From Stomorhina lunata (lineage: Eukaryota > Arthropoda > Insecta > Diptera > Rhiniidae), in the NCBI GenBank assembly GCA_933228675.1, contig OW121740.1:54018174-54082173 (forward strand): 64,000 nucleotides of DNA, in the 5' to 3' direction. Shown here in pieces: positions 41,101 through 56,100 of the stretch; position 1 is the stretch's first letter, and each line of letters starts with the position of its first letter. Below the pieces are notes generated by a model. It was not told where the DNA came from. It saw only the letters and a list, made by a program, of their open reading frames with translations, and ran no database searches. The translations under genes and the position numbers were made by a program.

Positions 41101-44100
41101 AGAAAATTTTTAAGATATCGTAAATTGTTCTAAAGACATTTTTTAAGATATTGTAACTTTTCTATGAAAATTTTTCGATATCATTATTTTTTTTTTTTTG
41201 AAGAAATGTTTTTATATCGTTTATTTTTCAATAAAAAAATCATTTAAAAGTAAATATCGTAAATTTTTTACAAATTATAATTCTCATTTGATCCCATAAT
41301 ATATAGGTCATTAACATTTTAAATAATCATACCGAAGAGGAGGAACTGGTTGAAGGACATTATTTGGGTTGCTATTACAAAGGTTATGTCCAAGGGGATG
41401 ACCAATCGGCAGTTGCTGTATCATTATGTCATGGCATGGTAAGATTTTGTTATTCAAAACTCAAGTAGTCATAAAATATTACAACTTTATGACACTAAAA
41501 CACACACCCTAAATAGTTGAAAATAACAAATTAATAAAATATTTTCATAAATATTTATAACTCATAAATAATTCATTTAACCATAAAAACATAAATATTT
41601 AATATTTTATTATACATAATTTATTATTTTAACATTATTCTTTTTATGTCTTTGCCAATTCTTTAGACGGGTTACATTAAAACCAGTTTCGGTTCTCTGC
41701 TCATACAACCGGTCAACAATCAAACGTATGACGCTTACAATGCCTCCGCAACGTCTGAGATTTTACACAAAATCTGGCGTCACTCAAGACGCAATGCCAG
41801 ACATGCTGTCTCCGCTCTTGACCTCGATTTGGAAGCAATCGAACAGACACTCTTGCCCAAATTGCATCGTAAGAAACGTGATTACGATCGCAATCTATTC
41901 ACTATTGAACTGTTGGTGGCAGTTGATCGCACAATGAAAGAATTTCATAAAGACGATCTGACATCGTATATTTTGACATTGATATCGATTGTATCGAATA
42001 TATTTGCCGATGCCAGTATTGGAAATTCGATTTATATTTCGGTTGCAAATATTTTGGTATTGAACGAATTTAAAAGATCGCGTAGACGAGGTGGCCAGGC
42101 GACTGCATCGCAGACATTGAAAGAGTTTTGTTCACATGTAGAGAAGAATGGTTATCATTATGATACGGCAATGTTAATAACAAGGTAAGTGTGTGTGTGT
42201 GTGGGAATGGGGTAAGGTTGAAAGGGGAGATCGGGGAAGGAAATTGTTTGCATTTGGGCGGGCATTTAATATGCGCTTTAATTTGTGCATTCGAAAAATA
42301 TTGATATGGTTTACCTTCAATAAATTTTTGAAATATTAATTTTAAATTTAAATAAACAAAAACAAGTACAAGTGCAAATTAGAAAAATATGACCTGAAAA
42401 TTATTGTTGATGACCAGATAATGCCAATTATAAAGTATTATTTAAAAATATTCTATTGATGTTTGAATAAATTAATTTCATTAGCGCAAAAAATATTAAG
42501 ACTCTGTGGCACTTTTACATACTAAAGCCCAATTTTTCCGAATTGCCTCACTCAAGGAAGAGTTTTTTCTAAACTACCAGAGTTGTAAACAAATCTTATG
42601 TTATGACAAGAAATCTTAAGATTATAAATAATATCTGGACCATATTTTTTTGCAAATAGAAACTTCGTTATCTATAATTACTGTTTGCTAAAGAAATTAT
42701 TCAAATCGGTTCAGAAGTTAACGAGATATCTAATATAATTTATGAAATAACAAAATTTCTGTTAAGAAGATGCTTAATTGTTCATATCTCGATATTTTAT
42801 GATACGATTTTAATGATATTCAGAAAATGTATGACCATAAAACTGATCCTTCCGACTACTTTATAAAAGTTATAGTTTTAGTAAAAGTCATAGTCTAAGT
42901 CGTAATCAAACTCAAAGTTATAGTCATAGTTAAAATCATAGTCAAAGACAAAGCCATAGTCAAATCTATAGTCAAAAGCATAGTTAAAGTAAAAGTCATA
43001 GTCAAAGTTATGTTCAAAGTCATAGTCAAAGTCAAACCCAAAGTCATAATAAATGTCATTTTCAAAGTCATAGTCAAAGTCACAGGCAAAGTCATAGTCG
43101 AAGTCATAGTCAAAGTCATATTCATAGTCATAGTCAAAGTCATAATAAATGTCATTTTCAAAGTCATAGTCAAAGTCATAGTCAAGGTCATAGTCAAATA
43201 AATAGTCAAATTCATAGCCAAGTCATAGTCAAAATCATAGCCAAAGTCATATTCAAAGTCATAGTCAAAGTCATAGTCAAAGTTATAGTCAAAGTCATAG
43301 CCATAGTCAAAGTCATAGTAAAAGTCATAGTCATAGTCAAAGTCATAGTCATAGTCAAAGTCAAAGTCATAGTCGAAGTCATAGTCAAAGTCATATTCAT
43401 ATTCATAGTAATAGTCAAAGTCATAGTCATATTCAAAGTCATATTCAAAGTCATAGTCAAAGTCATTGTCAAAGTCATTGTCAAAGTCATAGTCAAAGTC
43501 ATAGTCAAAGTCATAGTCAAAGTCATAGTCAAAGTCATAGTCAAAGTCATAGTCGAAGTCATAGTCGAAGTCATAGTCAAAGTCATATTCATAGTCAAAG
43601 TCATAATAAATGTCATTTTCAAAGTCATAGTCAAAGTCATAGGCAAAGTCATAGTCAAGGTCATAGTCAAATAAATAGTCAAATTCATAGCCAAGTCATA
43701 GTCAAAATCATAGCCAAAGTCATATTCAAAGTCAAAGTCATAGTCGAAGTCAAAGTCATAATCATAGTCTAAGTCATAGTCAAAGTCATAGTAAAAGTCA
43801 TAGTCAAAGTCATAGTCGAAGTCATAGTCAAAGTCATATTTATAGTCATAGTGAAAGTCATAGTCAAAGTCAAAGTCATAGTCATAGTCAAAGTCATAGT
43901 CATAGTCATAGTCATAGTCATAGTCATAGTCATAGTCATAGTCATAGTCAAAGTCATAGTCATAGTCAAAGTCATAGTCATAGTCAAAGGCTTAGTCAAA
44001 AACATAGTCATAGATATATTTAGTTAAAGTATTAGTCATTGTAATTTTATTCTTCTTTACAAAATTTTTTTGTCTCACCAGAGATCAAATTTGTCGCAAG

Positions 44101-47100
44101 GAACGTGAGACCAAATGTGACACCTTGGGCCTTGCCGAATTAGGAACAGTGTGCAAACGGAAATCGTGTTCCATAGTACAGGACAATGGACTGCCAGCAG
44201 CATTTACGATAGCTCACGAATTGGGTCATATGTAAGTGAACATAAAAATAAGCAATTAACTACAAAATACCTAACGAATTTATTGCCTCATTCACAGCTT
44301 AAATATGCCTCACGATGACGATGATCGATGTAAACAATTTAACAAACCAGGTGTAAAACGGAAACTTCACATCATGTCAAGTGTAATGGGAGACGATATA
44401 CATCCCTGGTCTTGGTCAGATTGTTCGCGACATTATGTTTCAGAATTTTTAGAGTAAGTATCTAAAAAATGATAATTTGAAAAATTTCATACATTAATTT
44501 TATACAATAATCTCTTGCTAACAGAAAAGAAGACGTCACCTGTCTCGAAGACACACCCACAAAATTTATACGCAACTACAACACCCGCCTACCAGGAGAA
44601 ATCTATTCACTCAATCATCAATGCAAACTCATACATGGCAACCAGTCACGCTATTGTCATATCGAAAACGATTGCAGACGTCTATGGTGCAAGGCCAACG
44701 ATACGAATGCAACTTGTCGATCCAGTAACTTGCCCTGGGCTGACGGTACCCCATGCAATGGTAATGACAATCGCTATTGGTGTCAGAAGGGTGAGTGCTT
44801 ACCGCGTGAAGGTCATGTTCGCAAAATGATTAATGGCGGTTGGGGTCCTTGGAGTCCGTGGAGCCAGTGTAGTTTGACGTGTGGCGGTGGTGTTCAGGAG
44901 ACCAGGAGAGAATGCAATAGCCCGCTACCCAAGAATGGTGGTAAATATTGTACGGGAGCTCGAAAGAAGTATCGTTCGTGTAACACACACAATTGCCCGC
45001 CTGGGTCAATGGATGCCAGAGAGCAGCAGTGCTATCAGATGAATGGCAGAGATTTTGGCATTAGCGGTATTGGTCCGCACACGAAGTGGATACCTAAATA
45101 TGGCTGTAAGTATTAAAGCATTTCGAAATTTAATACTTGACAGTAGTAATACTTGACAGGGTAAACTCTGAAAATGCATTTTTTAAAAACATATAATCTG
45201 CCTGAATTTTAACTTTTATCATAGTCATCAGAGAATCATTGTCATAATCATCAAAACTAGTCACATCTATGCCGGTTTTTGGTTATTCCCATAATAGTAA
45301 CCTATGTCACCCGTAATCGTAGTCATTGTTTATCCCGTCTTATTTTGTCATTCTATGTATTTATATGTTATAGACTTTAGAAAGTTTAAGCCAAAGTCAT
45401 ATAAGGTAATGTTATATACCCAAAGACTTAGTGTGACAGTCATATTTAAAGTCATAGTCAAAGACATAGTTAAAGAAATAGTCAAAGACTTAATCAATGT
45501 CAAAGTCATTTTCAAAGTTATACCAGAAGTCATAGCCACAGTCACTGGCAAAGTGAAAGTCATAGTCGAAGTCGTAGTCAAAGTCATAGTCAATGTCAAA
45601 GTCAAAGTTAAAGTCATAGTCATAGTTATTGTCACAGTCAAAGTCATAGTAAAAGTCATAGTCAAAGTCATAGTCATAGCCAAAGTCATAGTCAAAGTAG
45701 TAGTCAAAGTCATAGTCAAAGTCATAGTCAAATTCATAGTCATAGTCATAGTCAAAGTCATAGGCATAGTCAAAGTCATAATCAAAGTCAAAGCCAAAGT
45801 CAAATTCAAAGTCATAGTTAAAGTCATAGTCAAAGTCATAGTCAAAGTCATAATAATAGTCAAAGTCGAAGTCATAGTAATAGTCAAAGCCATGGTCAAA
45901 GTCAAAGTCATAGTTAAAGCCATGGTCAAAGTCATAGTCAAAGTCATAGTCATATTCGAAGTCAAAAAGTCATTGCCAAAGTAATTTTCAAAGTCAAAAT
46001 TATAATCAATATTATAGTTAAAGTCGTAGCCAAAATCATAGTCGACATAAAAATTGATGTCTTAGTCAAAGTCATCGTCAAATTAACTTACTAATTGTTA
46101 CTTTCAACTAATTTTTGTTAGCAAATCAATTAACAAACTCCTTCCTTATGTAATTTCAGTGTCATCCAACGATAAATGCAATTTATATTGTCGTGTTGAA
46201 GGTAACGCTGTCTACTTTCGTCTCTCCGAGAAAGTGATCGATGGTACCACATGCTCGTTCGATAGTTTCGATAAATGTGTCAATGGTATTTGCCGGCCGG
46301 CTGGCTGTGACAACGAACTAAATTCTCTTGCAAAATTGGGTAAGTAAACTAAAAAAAATCCCACATGCTCTATGAAAAACCGGGGCACATAAAACCCCCT
46401 CATTCCCACACATGGAATAAAAAAAGAACCGGTGAAAATGAATCATTAACAAATGAAGCAAATGATTTATGACGATGATGAGCACATCATGAAGATGATG
46501 ATGTCTCTTGATCTTTAGATCAAGATATGATGACAAACTTGTCAATGTCACTCAGAAAATTAGAGAAGATAATAAACAATTAAAAAAAATAAAAACTGAA
46601 AAGATATTTTTGCATAAAAATACACTAATCTTTGGATATAAAAGAAAATTTATATTTTCCCATAAAAATTAAACAAATACTTTAAAGATACTAAAAATTT
46701 TTAATGATTTTTTATTTAGATGTCCCATATTCTACATTTTCTTTTCATTTTTTATAGATAAGTGTGGCATTTGCGAGGGACGCAATGATACATGCGAAGA
46801 TTTTACCGGCAATTTTTATGTTTCCGATTTGTATAAGGTCCAACCCAAATACAAAACTTATTACTATCATGTCACCACAATACCCAAAGGTAAGTTCTTA
46901 ACTTGGTCTCAAGTCTGACATAAATACCGATAATTTGCTTAAATATTCATTACCACAAACTCTAATTTTAGACATTTTAATGGTTTTATTAATATTAATT
47001 TTTCGCTTGCTACTAAGTGTTGAATTATTAATACCAGTAATCCCTATAAGTAGCGAATAATGATGAGCCAGCCAGTAGCTGTCCAAGAATTACATTATGA

Positions 47101-50100
47101 ATTTTTCACTTACTTAATATTCAAATGAGGAGTGAAGAAAACTTAAACGTTTTTCGAATATTTAATGTAAACATTAATTGTTTACATCATTTTCTTTAAT
47201 TTAGTTTACAAAAATAATTTAATGATTTATAAGTTTAACGTACTTGGACTCAAATATTTATTAGTGGTTACACTGAAAGTTTGTAGCAGCTACGAAGTGG
47301 TTGTCAATTTTAGCTACGAAGTCGTAGTCATATTGAAAGTTATTGCCGAAGTCAAAGTCAATGCCATAGACAAAGACAACATCATACTCGTAGTTAAAAC
47401 AATAAACAAATTCGTAGTTCAAATTCAAAGTCGTAGTCAGAGGCATGGTTGAAGTTACTGTGGAAGTATTATTATAATAATAGTTACCATAAGTCATGTA
47501 AGTCATAGTAAAACCATAGTTACAGCCATATTTGAAATCGTTAGTGTCGTATTCATTATCATAGTCGTAAAGTTATAGCCAATTTAATAGTCAAAATTAG
47601 AGTAAAAACCAATGTCAAAGTCTTGGTAAAAACCATTGTCAAAGTCTTAGTAAAAACCATAATCAAAGTCGTAGTCAAAGTCATAGTCGTATTCATTGTA
47701 GTAGTCATAGTCGTAATCAAAGTCGTAGTCATAGTCGTATTCATAGTCATTGTCGTAGTCATAGTAGTAGTCATAGTCGTAGTCATAGTCGTAGTCATAG
47801 TCGTATTCATTGTCGTAGTCACAGTCGTAGTCATAGTCGTATTCATTGTCGTAGTCATAGTTATAGTCGTAGTCATAGTCGTAGCCATAGTCGTAGTCAT
47901 AGTCGTAGCCATAGTCATAGACGAATCATAGACAAAGTCATAGTGAAGTCATACTCAAAGCTATACTTACAGACATAGTTAAAAATATAGTCAAAGTCAT
48001 AGATGAAGTCATAGTCAAAGTCATAGTCAAGGTCAAAGTCATAGTTGATGTTATAGTCATAGACGATGTCGAAGTCAAAATCATAGTCGAAGTCATAGTC
48101 AAAGTCATGGTCATATTCATATTCAAAGTCGAAGTCATAGCCAAAGTCATAGTAAAAGTCAAAGTCGTAGACAAAGTAAAAAGCATAGTCAAGTCATAGT
48201 CAAGGTCATGTTCAAAGTCATAGTCGTAGTCAAAGTCACAGATATAGTCGTAGTCGAAATCGTAGTCAAAGTCACAATTATAGTCAAAGTCATAGTCAAA
48301 GTTTTAGTCATAGTCGAAGTGAAAGTCAAAGTCAAATTCATAGTCAAAGTCATAGTCCAAGCCAAAGTCATAGTCAAAGTCATAGTCAAAGTCATAGTCA
48401 AAGTTATAGTCATAGGCAAAGTCATTGTCATAGTAATAGTCAAAGTCATAGTCAAAGTCATAGTTAAAGTCATAGTCAAAGTCATAGTCAAAGTCATATT
48501 CATAGTCATAGTCAAAGTCATAGTCAAACTCATAGTCAAAGTCATTGTTAAAGTCATAGTCAAAGTCATAGTCAAAGTCATAGTCAAAGTCATTGTCAAA
48601 GTCATTGTCATAGTCAAAGTCATAGTCAAAGTTGTAGTCATAGCCATAGCCATTGTCAAAGTCATAGTCAAAGTGAAAGTCAAAGTCGTAGTCAAAGTCA
48701 TGTTAAAAAACCAAATTCAGATAATGGAATTTTCAACACATTTAACCCATTTTTTCGCTAACTGTATTAACATTTTAACATTCCCACTGCACAAGTCATT
48801 CTACAATGTAAAAATAAATCCTAAATTATTTAATAATTCTCATTCTCCCGGTGTTAAAAATAAATTGCAAACCAATATTTTTCTCATCTTATTCATTCCA
48901 AACGCAAGCGGGAACCGTTGATATTTAACACTTTAGTATTATTTTTAAGGTGTGTTTCGAGAATTGCGTGATTGTCATATTAAAGCAAAAACAACAATTA
49001 ATTATTTATTTATTTATTTATAAGTAATAAAATGTTCATACAAAATCATTCAGATCTTAACTACGTTCATAAATATTTACAAATTCTGCTTCGATCTACA
49101 GAACAAAATCTTATCACTAATTGCAAATATTTTTCTCATTTAATTTATGGCTAAAATTTTCAATAGAAATGTTCTACACATGTCTAATGGATCGGCGGCA
49201 GCTTCCTTATCGCATCAAATTATCACATAGTGAAGCGCCGGTTGAGGAAATGACGCGTTATGACGTTGGTACTTCACGTGTTAGAGCATCGCACGCAATC
49301 AAAATGATAAGATTTGAGCACATGATGTTTATCAAAATACATACATATATTCACTTATCATTAGTTTGTATTAGTTTTTGATCACCACTAGCCCACCGTG
49401 TGGCTGATTAGAGCCAAAAATAGAAGTAATTTGTTGACAATTATATTGTAAATTATTTGTGCGATTCAAGGGTTATATACCCCCACCTTAAGTCATTTGA
49501 ATATTTTGTTGTTATCATTATCGCTCGCTGTTGCTGTTTGCTCACGATCTTCACTCTCATCATTTTAGTGTCATTATCAGTTTATTTAAATGTTCAACTG
49601 CTGTTTATTGTCTATAAGACGCTTCATTTATTTAATTCTACTTTATTTGACAGCTCAATACAACTTGAACTTTGCTTTTTTTGTTTTCTGTTTTTTTGCT
49701 TTTAATGTATTTTTAAAAACTTTTTATTTATTAATTTTTTATTTATTTAAATCTGATATTAGGCGCCTTAATGGACATTTTAGTGATTTAGTCATGTCGT
49801 TATAGACGTTTAATTTATTTGTTTATTGAATCTTACTTGAGTGCATATTTTATTTAAAATATTTTAATATTAATTATTCATTATACGAATACTCATATTA
49901 AGTTGTTAGTTCTACTGTCTCTGGTGGTAAATTGCAAATTCATCAAATCGATTTGATTAGTTTGAGGTTAAAAGGTGCTTAATCACGTCTGTAATAAATA
50001 TTCGAATAATTACATGGAAATTACACTAGGCTACCGGATGAATGTATTGATAAATTGTTTAAGAACAATGAAAAACATAAACGCACAAACAAACATACAT

Positions 50101-53100
50101 TTTATAAGCACGTGTGTATGCCTTAGCTTTCTCTCATTGGAAGTCTCCATTAGTTGTTTTCGAATAAGAGTAAAAGCAGTTTACATTTTTTTATGGGACT
50201 TATCGGAAAGACCATAAGACAAATCAATGTATGGAAGTGCAACATCTTTATATTATAGTCTTTAGTTTAAGGTTATACCGAACTAAGTCATTGACCATAA
50301 GATATTCTTATAAAAGTTAAATAAAAGTAAATATTAAATGTAAAATCAAAGTCAAAGTAAAAGTCATAGTCGAATTTATAGTCATATCAAAGTCATATAC
50401 ATAATCAAATAATCATAGTCAAAGTCGTAGTTAAAGTCTTAGTCAAAATCATAGTCTAAGTTATAGTTGAAGTCACAGTCAAAGTCATAGTAATAGTCAA
50501 TGTGATAGTCAAAGTCATATCAAAGTCATAGTCAAAGTCATAGTCAAAGTCATAGTCAAAGTCATAGTCAAAGTCATAGTCAAAGTCATAGTCAAAGTCA
50601 TAGTCAAAGTCATAGTCAAAGTCATAGTCAAAGTCATAGTCATAGTCAAAGTCATAGTCAAAGTCATAGTCAAAGTCATAGTCAAAGTCAAAGTCATAGT
50701 CATAGTCAAAGTCATAGTCAAAGTCATACTCAAAGTCATAGTCAAAGTCAATGTCATAGTCAAAGTCATAGTCAAAGTCATAGTCATAGTCATAGTCAAA
50801 GTCATAGTCAAAGTCATAGTCAAAGTCATAGTCAAAGTCATAGTCAAAGTCATAGTCAAAGTCATAGTCATAGTCAAAGTCATAGTCAAAGTCATAGTCA
50901 AAGTCATTGTCAAAGTCATAGTCAAAGTCATAGTCAAAGTCATAGTCAAAGTCAAAGTCAAAGTCAAAGTCATAGTCATAGTCATAGTCTAAGTCATAGT
51001 CATAGTCAAAGTCAAAGTCAAAGTCATAGTCAAAGTCATAGTCAAAGTCATAGTCAAAGTCATAGTCAAAGTCATAGTCATAGTCATAGTCATAGTCAAA
51101 GTCATAGTCATAGTCATAGTCATAGTCATAGTCATAGTCATAGTCATAGTCATAGTCATAGTCATAGTCAAAGTCAAAGTCATAGTCAAAGTCATAGTCA
51201 AAGTCAAAGTCATAGTCAAAGTCAAAGTCAAAGTCATAGTCATAGTCAAAGTCATAGTCGAAGTCATAGTCAAAGTCATAGTCATAGTCAAAGTTAAAAT
51301 CAAAGTCATAGTCAAAGTCATAGTCAAAGTCATTGCCAAAGTCAAAGTCATGGTCAAAGTCTTTGTCAATGTCTTGACTATAGTGATTGTCAAAGTCATG
51401 GTCAAAGTCAATATAAAAATCGTAGTCAAAGTCATAGTCATTGTCAAAATTATAGTCAAAGTCGTACTCAAGGTCATTTTCAAAGTCATAGTCAAAGTCA
51501 CAGTCAAAGTCGTAATCAAAGTTATTGACAAAGTTATAGTGAAAGTCGTACTCAAGGTCATTTTCAAAATCATAGTCTAAGTCATATTCATAATAATAGT
51601 ATCATCCGATATTCTGAAAGCAAATTTCATATCGAGTGCCAAACTCATATGTCCTATCACAGGCGACCAAAATCTTTGCGATGAACTGGAAGAAAAATTA
51701 ATTTTCTAGACTCCAAAGAGAAGGGAGTAAGAACTTTAGGGGCGTAATTCCTCCTCTAATTCCTTTAATAGCTTAGGAATAGATAACCAGGACTTCAAAA
51801 AAGCAATTGACACGCTAGATAATTGCGCTATATTGTGCTATGAAATTAGCTATGCAGCAAATTAATACTACAATAATCAGTTTTTATAGTATTATGAAGA
51901 CAGTTTTACCACTAATCGTGAAACTATGCTCGCCATGACCTTTAAACTATCCAAATTTTAGTCAACCGCTGCTTTTGACGTTATGAGCCACGCTAAACTA
52001 TGGACACAAACCGGTATACAACCGAAATACAAGATTTAAGTCTCGAATATAAATCTTACACGTTACAGTTCAGACATAACTTCCGATTCTGATAAGATGT
52101 TGGTTTAAGGCATGCTATCACTTCATTTATTACATAAAATAGCAACGAGAAGAGTATACATTACGCTATAATTACGACTTTAGACCTGTCTTTATATCCG
52201 AATGTTATTCTGAAGAGTTTTTTCTAAACCAACATAAAAATCTAGTTTGATAAGATCTGTAATTAACAAATTGTCTAAGATGTAGTAGTAAAAGATCAGT
52301 AAACCAAAATTTTTATATCTTTATTTCGAATTACAGGTGCCTCCAATATCGTCATCGAACAACCCGGATATCATGATGAAAACTATATTGTACTAAGAGA
52401 TGATCAAGGCAATTCATTGCTTAACGGTGCCAATATTATAACAGCCTTTCCGAATGTTAGCTTTTATGCCGGTGTAGCCTATGACTATAATGGTTCTAAA
52501 AGTTTTGTAGAGCGTGTTAATACCACCTATACAAGAAAACTGAAACGCGATATGATAGTAGAGGTAATAACAAAAGATATAGCAATAATTAAATTATACT
52601 AATTTAAATTTTATAACAGATTATTTCCATGATCACCAGCGCTCAAAAAGATAATGACACTTTACTCATGACCTATTCGTATACCCTGGACAAAACGAAT
52701 TATGTGGAACCTGAAATAGAAATCTATCGCTGGGAAATGCAACAGTTTAGCACATGTGATGCCTTGTGTCATGGCAGTATGCATCGCATGCCAGTGTGTA
52801 TCAGTACAACACAAGCTTTAAAGGTGGCACCACAAATGTGTGATATGCACTCTAAGCCACCGACCGAATATAGGGAGTGTAATACCGATTGTATTTTGAC
52901 GTAAGTTGTAATGGAAAATGGGTTTTAAAGAAATGTATACTAATTCGTTTTGGTTTTTCTATAAAGCTTAAATGTTACCAGTATTTCGGAATGTTCAGCT
53001 TCGTGTGGCAAGCTGGGCACTCGTGAGAAAACTCATCATTGCATACAAACATTCCCCGATATGCAGCGTTCCAATATTGTCGATTTGAAATATTGTAGTT

Positions 53101-56100
53101 CGAAGTTCGAAATCAAGACCCATGAAGACTGTAGAGAGGGTTGCTGGGAGTATACGGATTGGATGACGGTAAGTTTTTTAATTTGGATTATACAAGAGTC
53201 AAATTTTAAAAGTGTATATATTATTTTAACAGTGTTCCCGTTCTTGTGGTTATGGTGTACAGACTCGTAGTGTGGCCTGTTATTTAAATCAAACTTTCGT
53301 TCGAGATGAATATTGCAATTTAAAAACTAAAGCCAATTATAGAGAAACGACAAAAGTGTGCAACCTAGAACCCTGCCCTAGCTACACCTCTAGCACCACC
53401 AGTACCACCGAATATCCTTTGATGGTAAGTTATTTTCTTGAAATTTAAAAAAAAAATTAATATTTTCTTAAATTTTTAAAGAAGACTTCGCGCTCGGCGC
53501 CTAACAACTGGTGGGCCAGTGAATGGAGTAAGTGTGATGATAAATGTGAAAAGAATCGTACCGTTATCTGCCGCAGTTCTCAAGGTATTGGTTGTCCGGT
53601 GGAGAAGAAACCCCTTAGTCGCCGGAAATGTTGTGCCATTAAATATGTATCAAATTGGTCGAACGTAAGTAGAGCCTTTAGAAACCTTCAACGCCTGAAT
53701 TTTAGAAAAAAAAAAAACTTTTACTGTACATAGAAAAAAATTAAAAAAAAAAAACTTATTCATTTTACTAATAACATTTTCATTACTCTCTTCACCAAAT
53801 CCACCTCTTTACCAACTACCACCATCAACACCAAACAAAAAAAAATATCCTTCTCATATACTTGTACTACTACCACTACTACTCCACCATCTACAACAAA
53901 AACATCATAAAGTGTTCGGTACAATGCGGCAATGGTACACGCCACAAGGAAATGCATTGTGCCCGTGTCTATAAGCCCGAAATTAAGGGGGCTCCTAAGC
54001 GTCGTGAATTTATCGATCCATCACATTGTCGCCACTTGAGGGTGCCCAAACCCAAACGCATGCATAAACCTTGCAAAGTGGGTTGCAAATGGTCCGTTTC
54101 CCATTGGACTCAATGTCCGGCCGATTGCAGTGAAGAGTATCAATCACGTTCCGTGTACTGTGAGTCCGTCTTGGGTAATCCCATCAATCATACCTACTGT
54201 GATGCTGTCAATAAGCCGCCTGTCAGAAAGATTTGCAATAATTGCGTTAAGCGAGAGTACAAAGTTATGTCCAGCGTAAGAAAGTTTATACTTAATTTTT
54301 TTTATAATTAAAATTTTCCACCCATTAATAGTTTTTTACGCTTAATTTGTTCAGTTTTTAAATATTTTTGATGACCCCATTTTTTTTTAATTGTTACCCG
54401 GCCTATTTATAAAGGACTTTCAAATTATTATGGACAGACTTTGAGGGTTAATATGATTAGGGTTAATACCTGTAATAAAGCATTATAATGTATTTGTAAA
54501 GCTTTATAATGTGATTATAATGTATTATAACTCATTAGAATGTCTTATAACGCATTATAATTTATTATAACGCTTTATAATGCACTTACAATGCTCTATT
54601 ATAATATATTACAAAACATTATAATGCAATTATAAAGCATTATATTGCATTATAATGTGATTATTCCATTATAAACGCATTATATTGCCATTATGACGCA
54701 TTATAATGCGATTATAATGCATTATAATGCTATTATAATGCATTATAATGCTATTATAATGCATTATAATGCTATTATAATTCATTATAATGCTATTATA
54801 ATGCATTATAATGCATTATAATGCTATTATAATGCATTATAATACATTACAATGTAACTATAATGTATTATAACGCTTGATAATGAGATCATATATATGA
54901 GATAACGCATTATAATGCAACTATAACGCATTACAATGCGAATTTAATGTGTTATAATGTATTATTATTCGATTATAAAATATTGCAACGCATTAACATG
55001 CAATCATAAAGCATAATTATGCATTATAATTTCGATTATAATGCATTATAACGCATTATAAAGCAATTATAAAGCATGATATTGCATTATAATGATATTA
55101 TAAAGCATTATAATGGATTAAAATGCATTAAAATGCCATATAATGCTACTATAATGCATTATAACCCATTACAATGCTATTACAATATATCCAAAGGCAT
55201 CATAATACGATTATAATTTATTATAGCACATTGTAATGCAATTACGATGTTGTATAACACATTTTAATGTGAATTTAATGTATTATAATGCATTATTATG
55301 CGATTATAATGCATTGCAATCTATTATATTGCAATTATAAAACATTATAACGGCTTATAGTGCTAATAAAAGGCATTATAATGCATTACAATGCGATTAT
55401 AATGTATTATATGCATTATAATGCAACCATAATGTATTATAACGCATTACAATGCGAATTTAATGTATTATAATGCGATTATTAAATATTGCAACGCATT
55501 ATAATGCAATATTAATGCATAATTATGCATTATAATTTCGATTATAATGCATTAAAACGCATTAGAAAGCTATTATAAAGCATGATATCGCTTTATAATG
55601 CTATTATAAGGCATTATAATGCATTATAATGCTACTATAATGCTATTACAATGTTTTCAAACACATCATAATACGATTATAATTTATTACAACACATGGT
55701 AATCCAATTACAATGTTTTATAACACATTTTGATGCGAATTTAATGTTTTATAATACGATTATAATGCATTGCAATCTATTATAATGCAATTATAAAACA
55801 ATATAACGGATTGTAATGCTAATAAAAGGCATCAAAATGCATTACAATGCTATTATAATGTATTATATGCATTATAATGCAACCATAATGTATTATAACG
55901 CATTACAATGCGAATTTAATGTGTTATAATGCGATTATTAAATATTGCAACGCATTATAATGCAATAGTAATGCATAATTATGCATTATAATTTTGATTA
56001 TAATGCATTATAACGCATTATAAAGCTATTATAAAGCATGATATCGCTTTATAATGCTATTATAATGCATTATAAGGCATTATAATGCATTATAATGCTA

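Noticed and set aside
44515..44829. Plus-strand 104-codon frame overlapping exon 8
   Set aside because: Out of frame with the disintegrin/TSP1 coding frame and without domain similarity.
49176..49312. Possible extra AdamTS-A exon in intron 10
   Set aside because: The spacer domain is continuous from exon 10 to exon 11, splice signals are not convincing, and the sequence has no ADAMTS features.
42895..51573. Many long open frames of Met-Thr-Leu-Thr, Val-Ile-Val-Lys or Thr-Met-Thr-Thr type on both strands
   Set aside because: They are the translation of the 6/12-bp satellite, which has no stop in several frames. They lie in introns and have no non-repeat sequence.
53862..53912. Longer exon 16 starting within intron 15
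   Set aside because: The frame is open, but the added residues are not conserved, and the join at the first TSP1 cysteine matches introns 13 and 16.
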